From contig CAIOHR010000114.1 of the NCBI GenBank assembly GCA_903858115.1, positions 227,520 to 291,519 on the forward strand: 64,000 nucleotides of DNA, given 5' to 3'. A program made the position numbers and the translations under genes. The notes under the pieces were generated by a model. That model saw only the letters and a list, made by a program, of their open reading frames with translations, ran no database searches and was not told the origin of the DNA. Every line of letters starts with the position of its first letter. Positions within the stretch are counted from its first letter, which is position 1. This DNA comes from an uncultured Pirellula sp. GTDB lineage: Bacteria; Planctomycetota; Planctomycetia; Pirellulales; Pirellulaceae. Shown here piece by piece: positions 54,435 through 63,898 of this stretch.

Positions 54435-54480
54435 TGAAGGGCTGGAGGCCCGACACAGCAGCCAGGGTGCCGGCCCTTCG
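54435..54480. repeat. GAAGGGC...GCCCTTC palindromic element
   Basis: Arms GAAGGGC and GCCCTTC enclose 32 bp including GGAGGCCCGACACAGC and GGGTGCCGG. It resembles a dispersed palindromic repeat that I recall from planctomycete genomes, and differs from the REP units in the hsd locus. It also fits a terminator after sucB. Confidence 0.4.
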
Positions 54481-54599
54481 GGTTGGGATTAAGGCAATGA
54501 GCCCTCACGATTCGGGTAAGATGGTAAGATTTTATCCGTTCGCGTTATTGCATTTGATTGCTTCTCGATCGTTTCTCTCTCTCCATCGGATTACGAAAC

Positions 54600-55523
54600 A
54601 TGATGCAGCTCGGATTTGTTAGTGCAATCGTCCCAACCCTCACGCTAGAACAGGTTTTTGCCATCGCGGCAGATATCGGCTATCGCTGTGTGGAGGTGAT
54701 GTGTTGGCCTCCTAGCAAAGCGGAGCGAAGATACTCGGGAATCACCCACATCAATGTTCAAGAGCTCAGCCCCCAAAGAATCGACGAGATTCGGGTGCTG
54801 CAAGAGAAGACGGGGGTCAAAATCAGTGGACTCGGATACTATCCAAACTGTTTGTCACCCGACGGCGAAGAGGCAGAACGAAGCGTCGAGCATCTCAAGC
54901 ATGTTATCGCGGCGGCTCCCAAATTGGGCCTTACCCAAGTGAATACGTTTATCGGTCGGGACTACACCAAAAGTGTTGACGACAACTGGCCGAGATTGCT
55001 CAAGGTTTGGAAGCCAATCGTGGATTTGGCCGAGAACACCGGCGTTCGTATCGGTATCGAGAATTGTCCGATGCTCTTCACCAAAGACGAATGGCCAGGC
55101 GGCAAGAACATCGCGTCTTCGCCAGCCATTTGGAGACGATTGTTTTCGGATTTAGGTAGCCCAAACTTAGGTCTCAACTACGACCCGTCGCATATGGTTT
55201 TTCAATGCATGGACTACCTGCAACCGATGCGAGATTTTATCGATCGCATCTTTCACGTGCACGCGAAAGATGTGCGGGTAGACCAACATAAACTCAATGA
55301 TGTTGGGATCTTTGCGCATCCGAATCTTTATCACACACCCAAACTACCCGGACTAGGGGATATTGATTGGGGCAAGTTCTTCTCGGTATTGGGTGATGCG
55401 GGCTACCAAGGCCCTGTGTGTGTCGAAGTCGAAGACCGAATCTACGAAGGCTCCATCGAAAACCGGACAGCATCGTTGGCCCAAAGCTATCGCTACCTGA
55501 GCCAGTTCGTTGGATCCGACTGA
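54600..55523 (+). CDS. sugar phosphate isomerase/epimerase-like TIM-barrel protein
   Basis: About 307 residues from ATG 54600 ([19 protein letters not shown]). Xylose-isomerase-like/AP-endonuclease-2 fold: [40 protein letters not shown] (metal-binding Glu), [12 protein letters not shown] (Asp and His), [11 protein letters not shown] (His) and VCVEVEDR (last Glu). So all usual metal ligands are visible. Probably interconverts a sugar or cyclitol; substrate not predictable. Converges with the Clp-like operon. Confidence 0.88.
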   Translation: MMQLGFVSAIVPTLTLEQVFAIAADIGYRCVEVMCWPPSKAERRYSGITHINVQELSPQRIDEIRVLQEKTGVKISGLGYYPNCLSPDGEEAERSVEHLKHVIAAAPKLGLTQVNTFIGRDYTKSVDDNWPRLLKVWKPIVDLAENTGVRIGIENCPMLFTKDEWPGGKNIASSPAIWRRLFSDLGSPNLGLNYDPSHMVFQCMDYLQPMRDFIDRIFHVHAKDVRVDQHKLNDVGIFAHPNLYHTPKLPGLGDIDWGKFFSVLGDAGYQGPVCVEVEDRIYEGSIENRTASLAQSYRYLSQFVGSD

Positions 55524-55541
55524 TGACAAACGGGGCGGGGT

Positions 55542-57884
55542 TTAGCCCACCGTCAGGCCATCCTTCCAATCGAGCACGATAATACACGGGATAGGACTTT
55601 CGGCACTCTTCTCAACATGATGCCTGTCAATCATCCATCGAGAGAGGGGGGCCATGACCAATGATTCGATCGTTCGTTGCAAGGGACGTGCGCCGAGCGT
55701 TGGTGAGAAACCGACACTCGCGATATGCTCTACCAATCGATCGGTGAACTCCAATCGAAATCCTTGCCTCTGCACTCCTTCGCGTTGATTGATCTCGCTC
55801 AACTCTTTGCGGGTCATCGACAGCACCGTTTCGGGGGATAGCGATTCGAATGCTACGATGCTATCGAGTCGGTTGACGAATTCGGGTCGCAACACTTTCC
55901 GCACATACGATCCATAGTCCATCGAATTTCCGCCATGGAAACCGGATAAACTGTTCTGTGTCGAACCTAGATTGCTCGTCAAGATGATAACCGTCGAACG
56001 CAGGCTCGTTACATTCCCGACGCTATCGGACAGCCGTCCCTCGTCGAGCACACTGAGCAGCACATCAAAGACCTCCGACGATGCTTTTTCAATTTCATCC
56101 AACAACAGGACCTGAAGCGGTTGCTCGCGAAGCGATTGGATCCAAGCGGCCGATTTTCCCTCGGCATCTCGCAAAAGGCGGTGACCTGCGGCATACGACT
56201 GAAACTCGCTCATATCCAATCGGATAAGTTTCGATCTGCTTTTGTCGGCACCAAACAAGTACTTGGCTAACGATTTGGCCAATTGCGTTTTTCCGACTCC
56301 AGTCGGTCCACAGAACAGCAAACAGCCTAACGGCCTCCCCGGCTCATGCATCGTCGCCTTGAGACGCATCACGACATCGGTAACGGCGTTGCAGGCTCGC
56401 GATTGGCCGATCACTTCTCGTTCCAAGCGACTCGTGACTTCATGACGATGGAGCAGTACGGAATCTTCTAAAATATCGCGAGGCAATCCGGTCCAGTGCG
56501 TGAATGCCTGAAGCATCATGTCTTTTGTCAGTTGCTTGCTCCCTCCGTTGTCGTCCACAGAACCCTTCTTTAGCGCAGTAGCTTCGATCAACTTTGGATT
56601 GGCTTTGGCCAATCGACGACGCTGTTGGTCGCGAACTTGAGAAAGCCATTGCTCGACGAATGGTATCGACCCGCTGGGGGCCGGACGGCCTGCTAAAAAA
56701 TGCTTTGACAACCGATGGATGGTTGCCGCCAACGTCGGATCGACGCTCATTCCCAGCCCCTTGGCTCGCTCCTCCAACACGTACTGCAAAAGGAGTATTT
56801 CAAACGTAGGCGACAAAGGATCGACGTTGACAATGGGCAATAGGTCAATGAACGCTGGCAGATGCCGCTGGCAAAAATCCAATTGCATGGGAGTCGACTC
56901 ACAGATGACTCTCAGTTGCCCCGATCGCAAGTAGGGTATCATGAATGCGGCCAGCGAATCGCTCGGCGATGTCCCCCCGAGGGTAATCAAGTCGCGTAGA
57001 TTGTCGACGACCAGAACGCCACCCAACTCTCCCAACTCTGCGATCACCAATTCCAATCGTTCTTGCCATTGACCCAAGTATCGCATACCTGCGATCAATC
57101 GATTGGCACTAGTAAACCAAAAACGATTCGTGTTGGGGATAGGACTGCCAGCTTCTTTTGCTTCGGCTCGCAGTTGTTTGATGGCGTGACGAGTTGCGAA
57201 CTTCAGAATGGTGGACTTTCCAACGCCCGCCTCTCCAACCAAAAGACCGCAACCTGAATGCATGATGTCGCGCAGTTGGTACATCTCGACCGCTCGACAG
57301 TTTTTCTCAATGAGCGGTGCTTTCATCTTGATCGCGGACTCCGCGACGGTCGCGAGGACTTTTGTTCTCGGCGCTGGTGGAGCATTCGACTTCGAATGGA
57401 TGCGAATCCGAATCCAGTCGACCTCGCATTCGGTCGGCGGCCAATGTTGAATAATCTCTTCTGGGGAGATAGAGGATAAGACCGATCTCACAGCATCTTG
57501 TAACATCATTCCAAAGTCCTCTTCGACGGGACAATAAAAATGGATGTCAAAGTCCGGTAGCAATCCGAACAGTTTGTCCCACGAGTCCACGATCTTGACG
57601 ACGCGTATAGGTATTGAAAGAGGATCCCCGGTCGGATAGCGTCGGTGTCGTTCCATATGCATGGGACTGACAGGAAACGTACGCGTTTCCACATGCACAG
57701 ATTTGTAGATCTTTTTGAAAAACGGCTTACTGTTGGCTAGCGCTTTGGCAAGCTTTCGTTCGAGAAAACGTTTAGCCTGCGATTTGGTGGGCGCAAGCGA
57801 TTGAAAATCCGATTCCGAAATCGACGTGGCAACATAGATCCCATCTTGGTTGTTGGTAATGAGTATTGGCTCTTGGACAAACAT
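55542..57884 (-). CDS. Clp-like double-AAA protein, smaller paralogue
   Basis: 780 residues. The N-terminal ~190 residues are specific to this pair: a beta region then helices, no Clp N-domain. The first ATPase module has Walker A GEAGVGKS (217-224) and a weak Walker B LGGVLVVDNLRDL. The second is of ClpA/B D2 type: GPTGVGKT (about 524-531), LLLDEIEKAS, sensor LTSNLGS and arginine-rich RPEFVNRLDSIV, then a ClpB_D2-small domain ending GARPLQRTIESLV. The aromatic pore loop GYVG expected between Walker A and B of D2 is missing (RLLRDAEGKSAAW). Second gene of an operon, 7 bp after its larger paralogue. A Clp-type motor of unknown target. Confidence 0.82.
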   Translation of the reverse strand: MFVQEPILITNNQDGIYVATSISESDFQSLAPTKSQAKRFLERKLAKALANSKPFFKKIYKSVHVETRTFPVSPMHMERHRRYPTGDPLSIPIRVVKIVDSWDKLFGLLPDFDIHFYCPVEEDFGMMLQDAVRSVLSSISPEEIIQHWPPTECEVDWIRIRIHSKSNAPPAPRTKVLATVAESAIKMKAPLIEKNCRAVEMYQLRDIMHSGCGLLVGEAGVGKSTILKFATRHAIKQLRAEAKEAGSPIPNTNRFWFTSANRLIAGMRYLGQWQERLELVIAELGELGGVLVVDNLRDLITLGGTSPSDSLAAFMIPYLRSGQLRVICESTPMQLDFCQRHLPAFIDLLPIVNVDPLSPTFEILLLQYVLEERAKGLGMSVDPTLAATIHRLSKHFLAGRPAPSGSIPFVEQWLSQVRDQQRRRLAKANPKLIEATALKKGSVDDNGGSKQLTKDMMLQAFTHWTGLPRDILEDSVLLHRHEVTSRLEREVIGQSRACNAVTDVVMRLKATMHEPGRPLGCLLFCGPTGVGKTQLAKSLAKYLFGADKSRSKLIRLDMSEFQSYAAGHRLLRDAEGKSAAWIQSLREQPLQVLLLDEIEKASSEVFDVLLSVLDEGRLSDSVGNVTSLRSTVIILTSNLGSTQNSLSGFHGGNSMDYGSYVRKVLRPEFVNRLDSIVAFESLSPETVLSMTRKELSEINQREGVQRQGFRLEFTDRLVEHIASVGFSPTLGARPLQRTIESLVMAPLSRWMIDRHHVEKSAESPIPCIIVLDWKDGLTVG

Positions 57885-57891
57885 CGTTAGA

Positions 57892-60800
57892 TCAATTCCT
57901 AGTCCCCGACGTTGTGTGGGCGATCAAGTCCAAGTACCACGCTTGCCATTCTCGCGAATCGTAGAGTTTCGTTCGAGTCTGTGTTTGGTAATCCAACCAA
58001 ATGCCATTGAATTCGCCCCGAATGGTCGTCCAATCGTTTGGCCCTGTGCTCTCGATCGTTGGTTCTCCATTGGTTGGGTGGTCGAGCATTGCTAGAGTCC
58101 TGTCGTCTGCCATCACTTGATCTACCGTTTTATGGTCCTTGGCGGGGCAAGCCTGAAGGGTGATCAATCGGTCGAATCCGTACTCCCCAGACACTTGATA
58201 GGTTCCCAAGAGAGGTTCGAGGATACCATACACGCTTGTCCCTTCCGCGATGAAGCAAGCGTACGGGCTCACCTCCGACACGTCGTACTGCAATGACGAA
58301 AGGAGCGTTTTGAGATTCACCAAGACATGGTGCGTCACAAAAAAATTCATCGCTAACGGAATCACATCATCATTTCTTTGCGAACACATCGTACGCATGT
58401 CGGGGATCTGATCCGCTTCCAACTCGGGATCCATGTTGAGAAACTTCGCGCGAATAAACCAACGTTTCGGAGATTCGACGAAATCGATCATACGTTGGGC
58501 CAACGCAATCTTGCGGCAAAGAACACGTTGCCATTGTTGTTCTTGGGATATCGACGGGTTTGGCGGGGACAAGTCGTTGATCATCTCGGCCATCGAAAGT
58601 TCCGATATCAGCCGATCGCGAGTATCCTGTTTGGCAAAGACATTGCGGAACACTGCTTTCGACGGTGTTTGTTTGATGGACTGCTGGATCGGCTTCAACG
58701 ATGTTTCTCGGGACATCCGAACTTGCTCGACGACTTCTTTCCAAAGCTCATCTGCTTCCCCCAAACAGCCGTGGCAGGCGTAGTAGTCCACTTGCGGTAA
58801 CGGTCTTTCCGAATGTTGGTCTCGGGCCTTCAATGCGATTCGCAGCTTTCCAAGTTCCCCTTTCATTTGATCTAGGAAATCCGTCATCGACAATGCAGTA
58901 GAGCTCGTTTCTGGTGCCGAGAGAACGGTAAGTTCTTTGGCATCGCAAACAAGTTTGGAGGCAATGGCTGGCTCGCTGTCGAGTCGCAATCGGACCCATG
59001 ACGGGTTGTCGACTTTTTGTCCGGCAAAGTGATCAGCTAATGGTTGCGCGACTTCACGTTCGACGCATCGTTTGATCGCTCTGGCCCCGAGGGTAGGATC
59101 GTAACCTCGGTTGACGATCCATTCAGTCGCTTCGTTTTCTATTTTCAAAAAGATGCGCCGACGTGAGAGGCCATCGCGTTGCATGAGCGACTCAAGCTGC
59201 TGTTTGACGATGCCACCCATCACCTCCCGTTCCAATCGATGAAACACGACGACTTCATCGATGCGATTCAGAAACTCTGGTCGGAAGTGCTGCTTCGCGG
59301 CGCGTTGATAGACCGTATCGAGGACTCGTGACACTTCGCCTGGAACGGCGTTGTCGTAACCGAGGTGGCTTCCCGCGTCTTTCGCACCGAGATTGCTCGT
59401 CATGATGATGAACGCATTTCGAAAGTCTACCAGTCGACCGCGCGCGTCGCTGAGCCGCCCTTCCCCGAGCACTTGAAGCAGATAGTCGAGCACGTCGGGG
59501 TGCGCTTTTTCGATTTCATCGAGCAACAGCACACAGTTCGGACTTCTACGTATCGCACTTGGAAGTCGACCGTCTGGGTTTTCCTGCGTACCGATCAATT
59601 CTTCGGCCGCTTGCGAAGAACTGATCTCGTTCATATCGATTCGAACCAATCGCGACTCGTCATGAAACAAGAGTTTCGTCAGAGCCTTGGCAGATTCGGT
59701 TTTGCCAACGCCTGTCGGCCCCATGAAAAGAAAGACACCGAGAGGACGATCGAGTGGTTGCATGCCATACAACGAACGGATCGCGAATCGGGCCATAACC
59801 TCAACGGCTGCGGATTGTCCTCGAATCCGATTTGCCAGTGCCATGCGCAGCGTCGCAAGATCGGCGGTACCTTTGCGGAGGGCGAGCCGAAGGCCGGTGC
59901 GCTCTTGGACAAATCGATCCAAATCGAAGCCTGAAAGAGGATAGCTTCGTCTAGGATTGGCGTTCTCTTCTTCCTCCGACGCAAAACCTTCCGTCGATTT
60001 ATCGGTCGATCGGCTTGCACCTGCGAGAGCTTGTCTTTCCAATCCGCGAGCCAGATCGATCAGTTTTCCTGGCAATGCGACGTGCGGGGCCAGCATGGAG
60101 GAGTACTCGATCATTTTGGGTAGCAGACCCGGATGAAAGAAACAATGCGAACGACTTTCGATCTGCCCGATCACATCGATCATGGTTTGCATCGATTGCG
60201 TTTCGTCCATCGCATCGACGGCGATGGGTAACATCGGATCGACCATCGATCTGTCTTTGCGTCGCAAGATCGATAATGCTTGCGGAGTCATTTCAAAGAC
60301 ACATCGAAGCGGGTTCTCGGCCATAAAGCTCTTGAGCACGTCTGCCAAACACATATCGCTATCACGCGTCTTACCTGCTGTGTAAAGACCGAGGGGGTCA
60401 TCAAAGACCAAGACGTGATCGCGTCGCGCTGACTCTTTGAGGATAGCAAGCCAGCGTTGTTCCCATTGCCCGAGGTAGGACATGCCGCTGATCACACGAG
60501 CAGGTGAGACCAACCATACCTGTTTGAGATGCTTTTTGGAAACAGGTTTGGCTGCAACACGGCGACGCACCACTTCCGCTAAGATGGCGGACTTGCCAAC
60601 ACCGGAAGGGCCGAGCAACAGGACACCTTGACGTCTTTCCAATTTCAATATCTGTTCGAGTCGATCCACTTCTTTGTGGCGATGAAAGAGTTCGGATTGC
60701 GTTTCTACCGTTGCATCGAGACATCTTCCAACGCGATGCAATGCGCTAGCTCCATCCACGGCAGTTTGTCCGAGAAGGGCAGCAATCATCCCGCCCTTCT

Positions 60801-61323
60801 TTTTCTTTTTCGTAGCGCCACCATCGAAGCTCATATCGACCGGTTCGATCCATGCATCCCCGGTCAACATGAGAGACTCTAACTGCAAGTCGCCGTCTTG
60901 TTTGAGCTTTTCTTCGCACCAGGCGGTTAGCACTTCGGCAGCTCGCTCTTCGATGGAGGCGGTAGGCTGGATTTGAAACGGCGGTGCATCGAGGAGCGGG
61001 AAGAGGCCAATCCGTCCGAGTTCGTTCTCTTGAACATGCATCAGCGTCTTGACCCGAACCGTTCGATCTCGAAGCGTGATCAATTGCTTGAACATTCGGT
61101 ACTGCGCGTTCGGATCGTATAGCCAAGCAGCGAGTTCTCTCGATTTGCCTTTCTCAATCCATTTTTGGAGATGTTTGCGACATGCGTTGTTCAGCTTTTG
61201 CAAGGCAGCTTTCAATAGAACATCGGCGGCACTGACGCGGGGCTTTCCGACGGTTTGAACGAAGTACTGGCTTTGGCCTTCTACCCGTCGTGTGGTAACG
61301 ATCGTTGCGATAGTTAGCTGCAT
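57892..61323 (-). CDS. Clp-like double-AAA protein, larger paralogue with C-terminal extension
   Basis: 1143 residues. An N-terminal region of about 200 residues begins with a beta hairpin and a helix (LTIATIVTTRRVEGQSQYFVQTV), similar in plan to the smaller paralogue. First module: Walker A GPSGVGKS (about 237-244), DHVLVFDDPLGL. Second module, ClpB-D2-like: GPTGVGKT (about 534-541), LLLDEIEKAH, MTSNLGAKD, RPEFLNRIDEV and GARAIKRCVEREV. The GYVG pore loop is replaced by ELIGTQENPDGRL. The last ~300 residues are a unique extension with a Cys pair (YYACHGCLG) and helices. Neither a ClpP-binding loop nor ClpB middle domain is visible. First gene of the pair, behind a palindromic operator candidate. 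Confidence 0.82.
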   Translation of the reverse strand: MQLTIATIVTTRRVEGQSQYFVQTVGKPRVSAADVLLKAALQKLNNACRKHLQKWIEKGKSRELAAWLYDPNAQYRMFKQLITLRDRTVRVKTLMHVQENELGRIGLFPLLDAPPFQIQPTASIEERAAEVLTAWCEEKLKQDGDLQLESLMLTGDAWIEPVDMSFDGGATKKKKKGGMIAALLGQTAVDGASALHRVGRCLDATVETQSELFHRHKEVDRLEQILKLERRQGVLLLGPSGVGKSAILAEVVRRRVAAKPVSKKHLKQVWLVSPARVISGMSYLGQWEQRWLAILKESARRDHVLVFDDPLGLYTAGKTRDSDMCLADVLKSFMAENPLRCVFEMTPQALSILRRKDRSMVDPMLPIAVDAMDETQSMQTMIDVIGQIESRSHCFFHPGLLPKMIEYSSMLAPHVALPGKLIDLARGLERQALAGASRSTDKSTEGFASEEEENANPRRSYPLSGFDLDRFVQERTGLRLALRKGTADLATLRMALANRIRGQSAAVEVMARFAIRSLYGMQPLDRPLGVFLFMGPTGVGKTESAKALTKLLFHDESRLVRIDMNEISSSQAAEELIGTQENPDGRLPSAIRRSPNCVLLLDEIEKAHPDVLDYLLQVLGEGRLSDARGRLVDFRNAFIIMTSNLGAKDAGSHLGYDNAVPGEVSRVLDTVYQRAAKQHFRPEFLNRIDEVVVFHRLEREVMGGIVKQQLESLMQRDGLSRRRIFLKIENEATEWIVNRGYDPTLGARAIKRCVEREVAQPLADHFAGQKVDNPSWVRLRLDSEPAIASKLVCDAKELTVLSAPETSSTALSMTDFLDQMKGELGKLRIALKARDQHSERPLPQVDYYACHGCLGEADELWKEVVEQVRMSRETSLKPIQQSIKQTPSKAVFRNVFAKQDTRDRLISELSMAEMINDLSPPNPSISQEQQWQRVLCRKIALAQRMIDFVESPKRWFIRAKFLNMDPELEADQIPDMRTMCSQRNDDVIPLAMNFFVTHHVLVNLKTLLSSLQYDVSEVSPYACFIAEGTSVYGILEPLLGTYQVSGEYGFDRLITLQACPAKDHKTVDQVMADDRTLAMLDHPTNGEPTIESTGPNDWTTIRGEFNGIWLDYQTQTRTKLYDSREWQAWYLDLIAHTTSGTRN

Positions 61324-61376
61324 AGGTATTCGTGGGATGGGGCATGAACAACGTCATCAAGTCGGCTTATTGGCTT

Positions 61377-61417
61377 ATTATAATAGGACAACGAACCGTC
61401 CAAATGGTTCGTTGTCC
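61377..61417 (-). promoter_or_regulatory. promoter with 12-bp inverted-repeat operator for Clp-like pair
   Basis: GGACAACGAACC, 8-nt spacer, GGTTCGTTGTCC at 61386-61417, perfect arms. Immediately downstream on the minus strand is TATAAT (61377-61382). TTGGAC, inside the palindrome's spacer, is 15 bp from it and could be the -35. A regulator bound here would cover the promoter. It is not the CIRCE sequence of HrcA. Distance to the start codon is about 54 bp. Confidence 0.6.
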
Positions 61418-61796
61418 GCTGCGTGCACTGAAATCGAAATGTTTTGCTGCTTTAGATCTTGTATAGACCGAATCCAAGCCAAGATATCTTGATCTGCAAC
61501 TATTTCGCAGCCACCACTGCTTTAGAAACTGATACGAATTGCCTTTACCAACTCACAAAATCACGTCGAAGAACACGGATGTAGCTTTTTGACATTTATT
61601 CTGAAATCTTTTCGGATTTCTTGTCGCACGCATCGCGGAAAGTGGATCCACCGTTTTCGGCCAAATTACGCGTTCTCAACCAACGGTCTGAAAAATTCAT
61701 ATGAAATGTTACATACCCCCTATTGCGATCTAATTTCCCAAGCCGTGTAATTAAGAAATTACGCCCCGAAGTGGGAATGATTACAAGTTCGGAGAT

Positions 61797-61817
61797 CAGG
61801 ACGAGCGTTTCGTCCTG
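61797..61817 (+). promoter_or_regulatory. 8-bp hairpin before the secreted-protein gene
   Basis: CAGGACGA, loop GCGTT, TCGTCCTG, ending 28 bp before the ATG at 61846. Either a leader hairpin or an operator. Confidence 0.35.
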
Positions 61818-61845
61818 ACGTTCGAACGCAACGGAGGACTCAACT

Positions 61846-62685
61846 ATGTTTTGGCGTCATACTTGTTGGTTCATCGTCTCCATCGCGTCGCTGTATTGTT
61901 CAGTGGCAAACGGCCAGTGGGATGAATCGTCCCTAACAACGATATATAGCGATGGCGTTTTTTTGGATGTGATCCCACGTACGGACAATCGGCTGGAATT
62001 CCTGCCCGTAGTTGTCGACCCCACACAGGCGTACGGGGAGTATGCATTCCTTGTAGTAAGCACCGACCAAAAATCAGCGATGTTGGTCGAAGGGGTAACG
62101 CTTCAAGATGGTTCTACTCTTTGCGCAGCGTATTTTGCTTCTTCTTCGAACGCAAGATCTGGAGAATCGTGGTTGGGATTTATGGGCCAGTTTGGCTCAG
62201 ACTACGTTTTCTTTCTAACGGGCGGTAGCGCTCCAGCAGATCCCGATTGGCTAAACTACGGAAGTGAAGCGGGTTTTGGGCTTGCGGCCGGTGCGGCAGG
62301 AGGGATCGTTGGAATCTATGTTGGGGGAGCAGCGGCCACAGCGGCGGCAGTAGGATCCGGCTCCAATTTAGTTGGCGCAGGAACGGGTCTTGCGACCGGT
62401 GGTTTGATAGGTGGAGGATTGGGTACGGGTGGAGGCTACGTTTTGGGTGGCAGCACTGGGGCGACTGTTGGTGGAACCTTAGGAGGCGCAACTGGGGGGG
62501 CAGGAGCGGGATGGATCGGGTGGACAGCACCGACTTTGACAGCGGCGGAAGCTGCTGCAGCAGCACAAGCTGCGGCACAGGCAGAAGCAGCGGCAGCTCA
62601 CGTTCGGTGGCTTGAGCGTGTAGCGCACAAACACAAGATACCGCCGTACGATGGTCCAATTCCACCAAGCACTCCAAACCACTAG
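61846..62685 (+). CDS. secreted protein with glycine-zipper region
   Basis: 279 residues; GGAGGA precedes the ATG. Signal peptide (WFIVSIASLYCSVANGQ). A small globular part (about 25-130) with beta strands. Then about 135-235 is Gly/Ala-rich with GxxxG zipper spacing (GLAAGAAGGIVGIYVGGAA, GGLIGGGLGTGGGYVLGG), suitable for packing into a membrane or multimer. An Ala-rich helix and a Pro-rich tail end it. Not recognised. The next gene, a metallopeptidase, starts 18 bp later in the same direction. Confidence 0.7.
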   Translation: MFWRHTCWFIVSIASLYCSVANGQWDESSLTTIYSDGVFLDVIPRTDNRLEFLPVVVDPTQAYGEYAFLVVSTDQKSAMLVEGVTLQDGSTLCAAYFASSSNARSGESWLGFMGQFGSDYVFFLTGGSAPADPDWLNYGSEAGFGLAAGAAGGIVGIYVGGAAATAAAVGSGSNLVGAGTGLATGGLIGGGLGTGGGYVLGGSTGATVGGTLGGATGGAGAGWIGWTAPTLTAAEAAAAAQAAAQAEAAAAHVRWLERVAHKHKIPPYDGPIPPSTPNH

Positions 62686-62703
62686 ATAATCTGTCCTTAG
62701 TCC

Positions 62704-63462
62704 ATGGTGAATCTGAGTAGCTTGGTCAATGATATTGCGAATAGGTCGGACTTTTCACGGCCTATTCGCTCAAGGTACGACAAGTCTTCATCAACGGTTT
62801 GTAGCACGGTGAACATTTTCCCAAACGGTGTTTTTCGCAAACAGATTGCTCAAATCGTTTTCGGCCCGCAAATCGCCGTCTTGGGCTCTTCTGAGATTCA
62901 ATCGCTCATAGCACATGAACTTGCACACCACAAACTCGGCCATGTCAACGCTTTCGTATGTCGGGCGGGCCGGATGCTATGTTACATACGAAATCCAAGA
63001 TTTCGAGAATATGCACTTAGTCGTCTCGCATGCTTAGTACCTAAAAAGAAAAAAGACGAGTTTGAAGCAGACACATTTGCGAGTAGAGTTTGTCCCGCTG
63101 TGGATCTCTCGGTTGCGTTGGTGCTATTGGACCTTTCATGGGACGCATACTACAGAATAAGGCGAACGGGCCACTGTTTTGGTAAATCGGTTTCGTACTA
63201 TTCTGGCAGGAACGACTGTATCTCAGAAGACAACAATGCATATGGTCAAATCTTCCATGAGATTAAACACCTTTTTGCAGCCTGTCCTGACATGATCAAG
63301 AAGGTTTCAGAAGCCTCACTTGCGAACCAATCCGATTTCGAAGATTACCCATGTGTCCAAGCTCGACTGCGCAACCTTGGCTTTGAGTGGCAATCAATTT
63401 GCGATTTAATCCATTCATCAGTTTCAAACTCGCTAGAAAACCCTATCGCAGTAGACCTGTGA
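62704..63462 (+). CDS. M48-like zinc metallopeptidase
   Basis: 252 residues. HELAHH at about 70-75 (SLIAHELAHHKLGHV) is the HExxH zinc motif, and FEADTFAS, 48 residues on, supplies the third ligand (ExxxD type) as in M48. No transmembrane segment or signal peptide, unlike HtpX, so probably soluble in the cytoplasm. Cys-rich for its size. Follows the glycine-zipper gene closely, possibly as an operon. Substrate unknown. Confidence 0.82.
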   Translation: MVNLSSLVNDIANRSDFSRPIRSRYDKSSSTVCSTVNIFPNGVFRKQIAQIVFGPQIAVLGSSEIQSLIAHELAHHKLGHVNAFVCRAGRMLCYIRNPRFREYALSRLACLVPKKKKDEFEADTFASRVCPAVDLSVALVLLDLSWDAYYRIRRTGHCFGKSVSYYSGRNDCISEDNNAYGQIFHEIKHLFAACPDMIKKVSEASLANQSDFEDYPCVQARLRNLGFEWQSICDLIHSSVSNSLENPIAVDL

Positions 63463-63538
63463 CTTTTGGTTGGTTCATGAAGTTGCCGTCTCGAGACGTG
63501 AGCGTCCGGCCAACCGCATCTTGACAGGGGACGTGGGG

Positions 63539-63715
63539 CTACTTTGATTTCTTTTGGTTTCGGAGTTGGCGTTTACGAAGTTCCTTGCGGCCGCGCTCCT
63601 CGCGGCGGATTGCATCGATCTCCCATTTGCAATCCGAACTGAATGCTACTAGCGACAGTTCCGCCACAAAGTCCTCAACCACTCTCGATGCCAACACTGC
63701 TGACGCCGGCTCCAT
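63539..63715 (-). CDS. possible small charged protein
   Basis: 58 residues from ATG 63715, with AAGGA about 10 nt upstream. MEPASAVLASRVVEDFVAEL begins an amphipathic helix, and the end is a strongly basic coil (RREERGRKELRKRQLRNQ). A longer frame to 63991 exists but its extension overlaps the start of the transposase on the other strand. Not recognised. Confidence 0.35.
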   Translation of the reverse strand: MEPASAVLASRVVEDFVAELSLVAFSSDCKWEIDAIRREERGRKELRKRQLRNQKKSK

Positions 63716-63898
63716 CGCCAACGGTTCCTTCTTCTCGGGGTTGTTTACACAAGGGGGCCGAACTGCGAACACGCGGGTTCTCACCGCAGCCCAAGGACAA
63801 ATAAAGGACAGGCATTTTTTGTTGACCAGCGTTTGTTTTTGGGGTATGATTTGGCGCGCTGGGACGATTGACGCCTCTGCAGTTCGGGAAATGAATCT

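Larger units (their letters stand above)
61324..61845. other. 522-bp intergenic control region between divergent genes
   Basis: Holds the promoter/operator of the Clp-like pair (61377-61417) and the leader hairpin of the secreted-protein gene (61797-61817). The middle (about 61430-61730) is AT-richer with no ORF, RNA gene or repeat that I can support. Confidence 0.5.
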
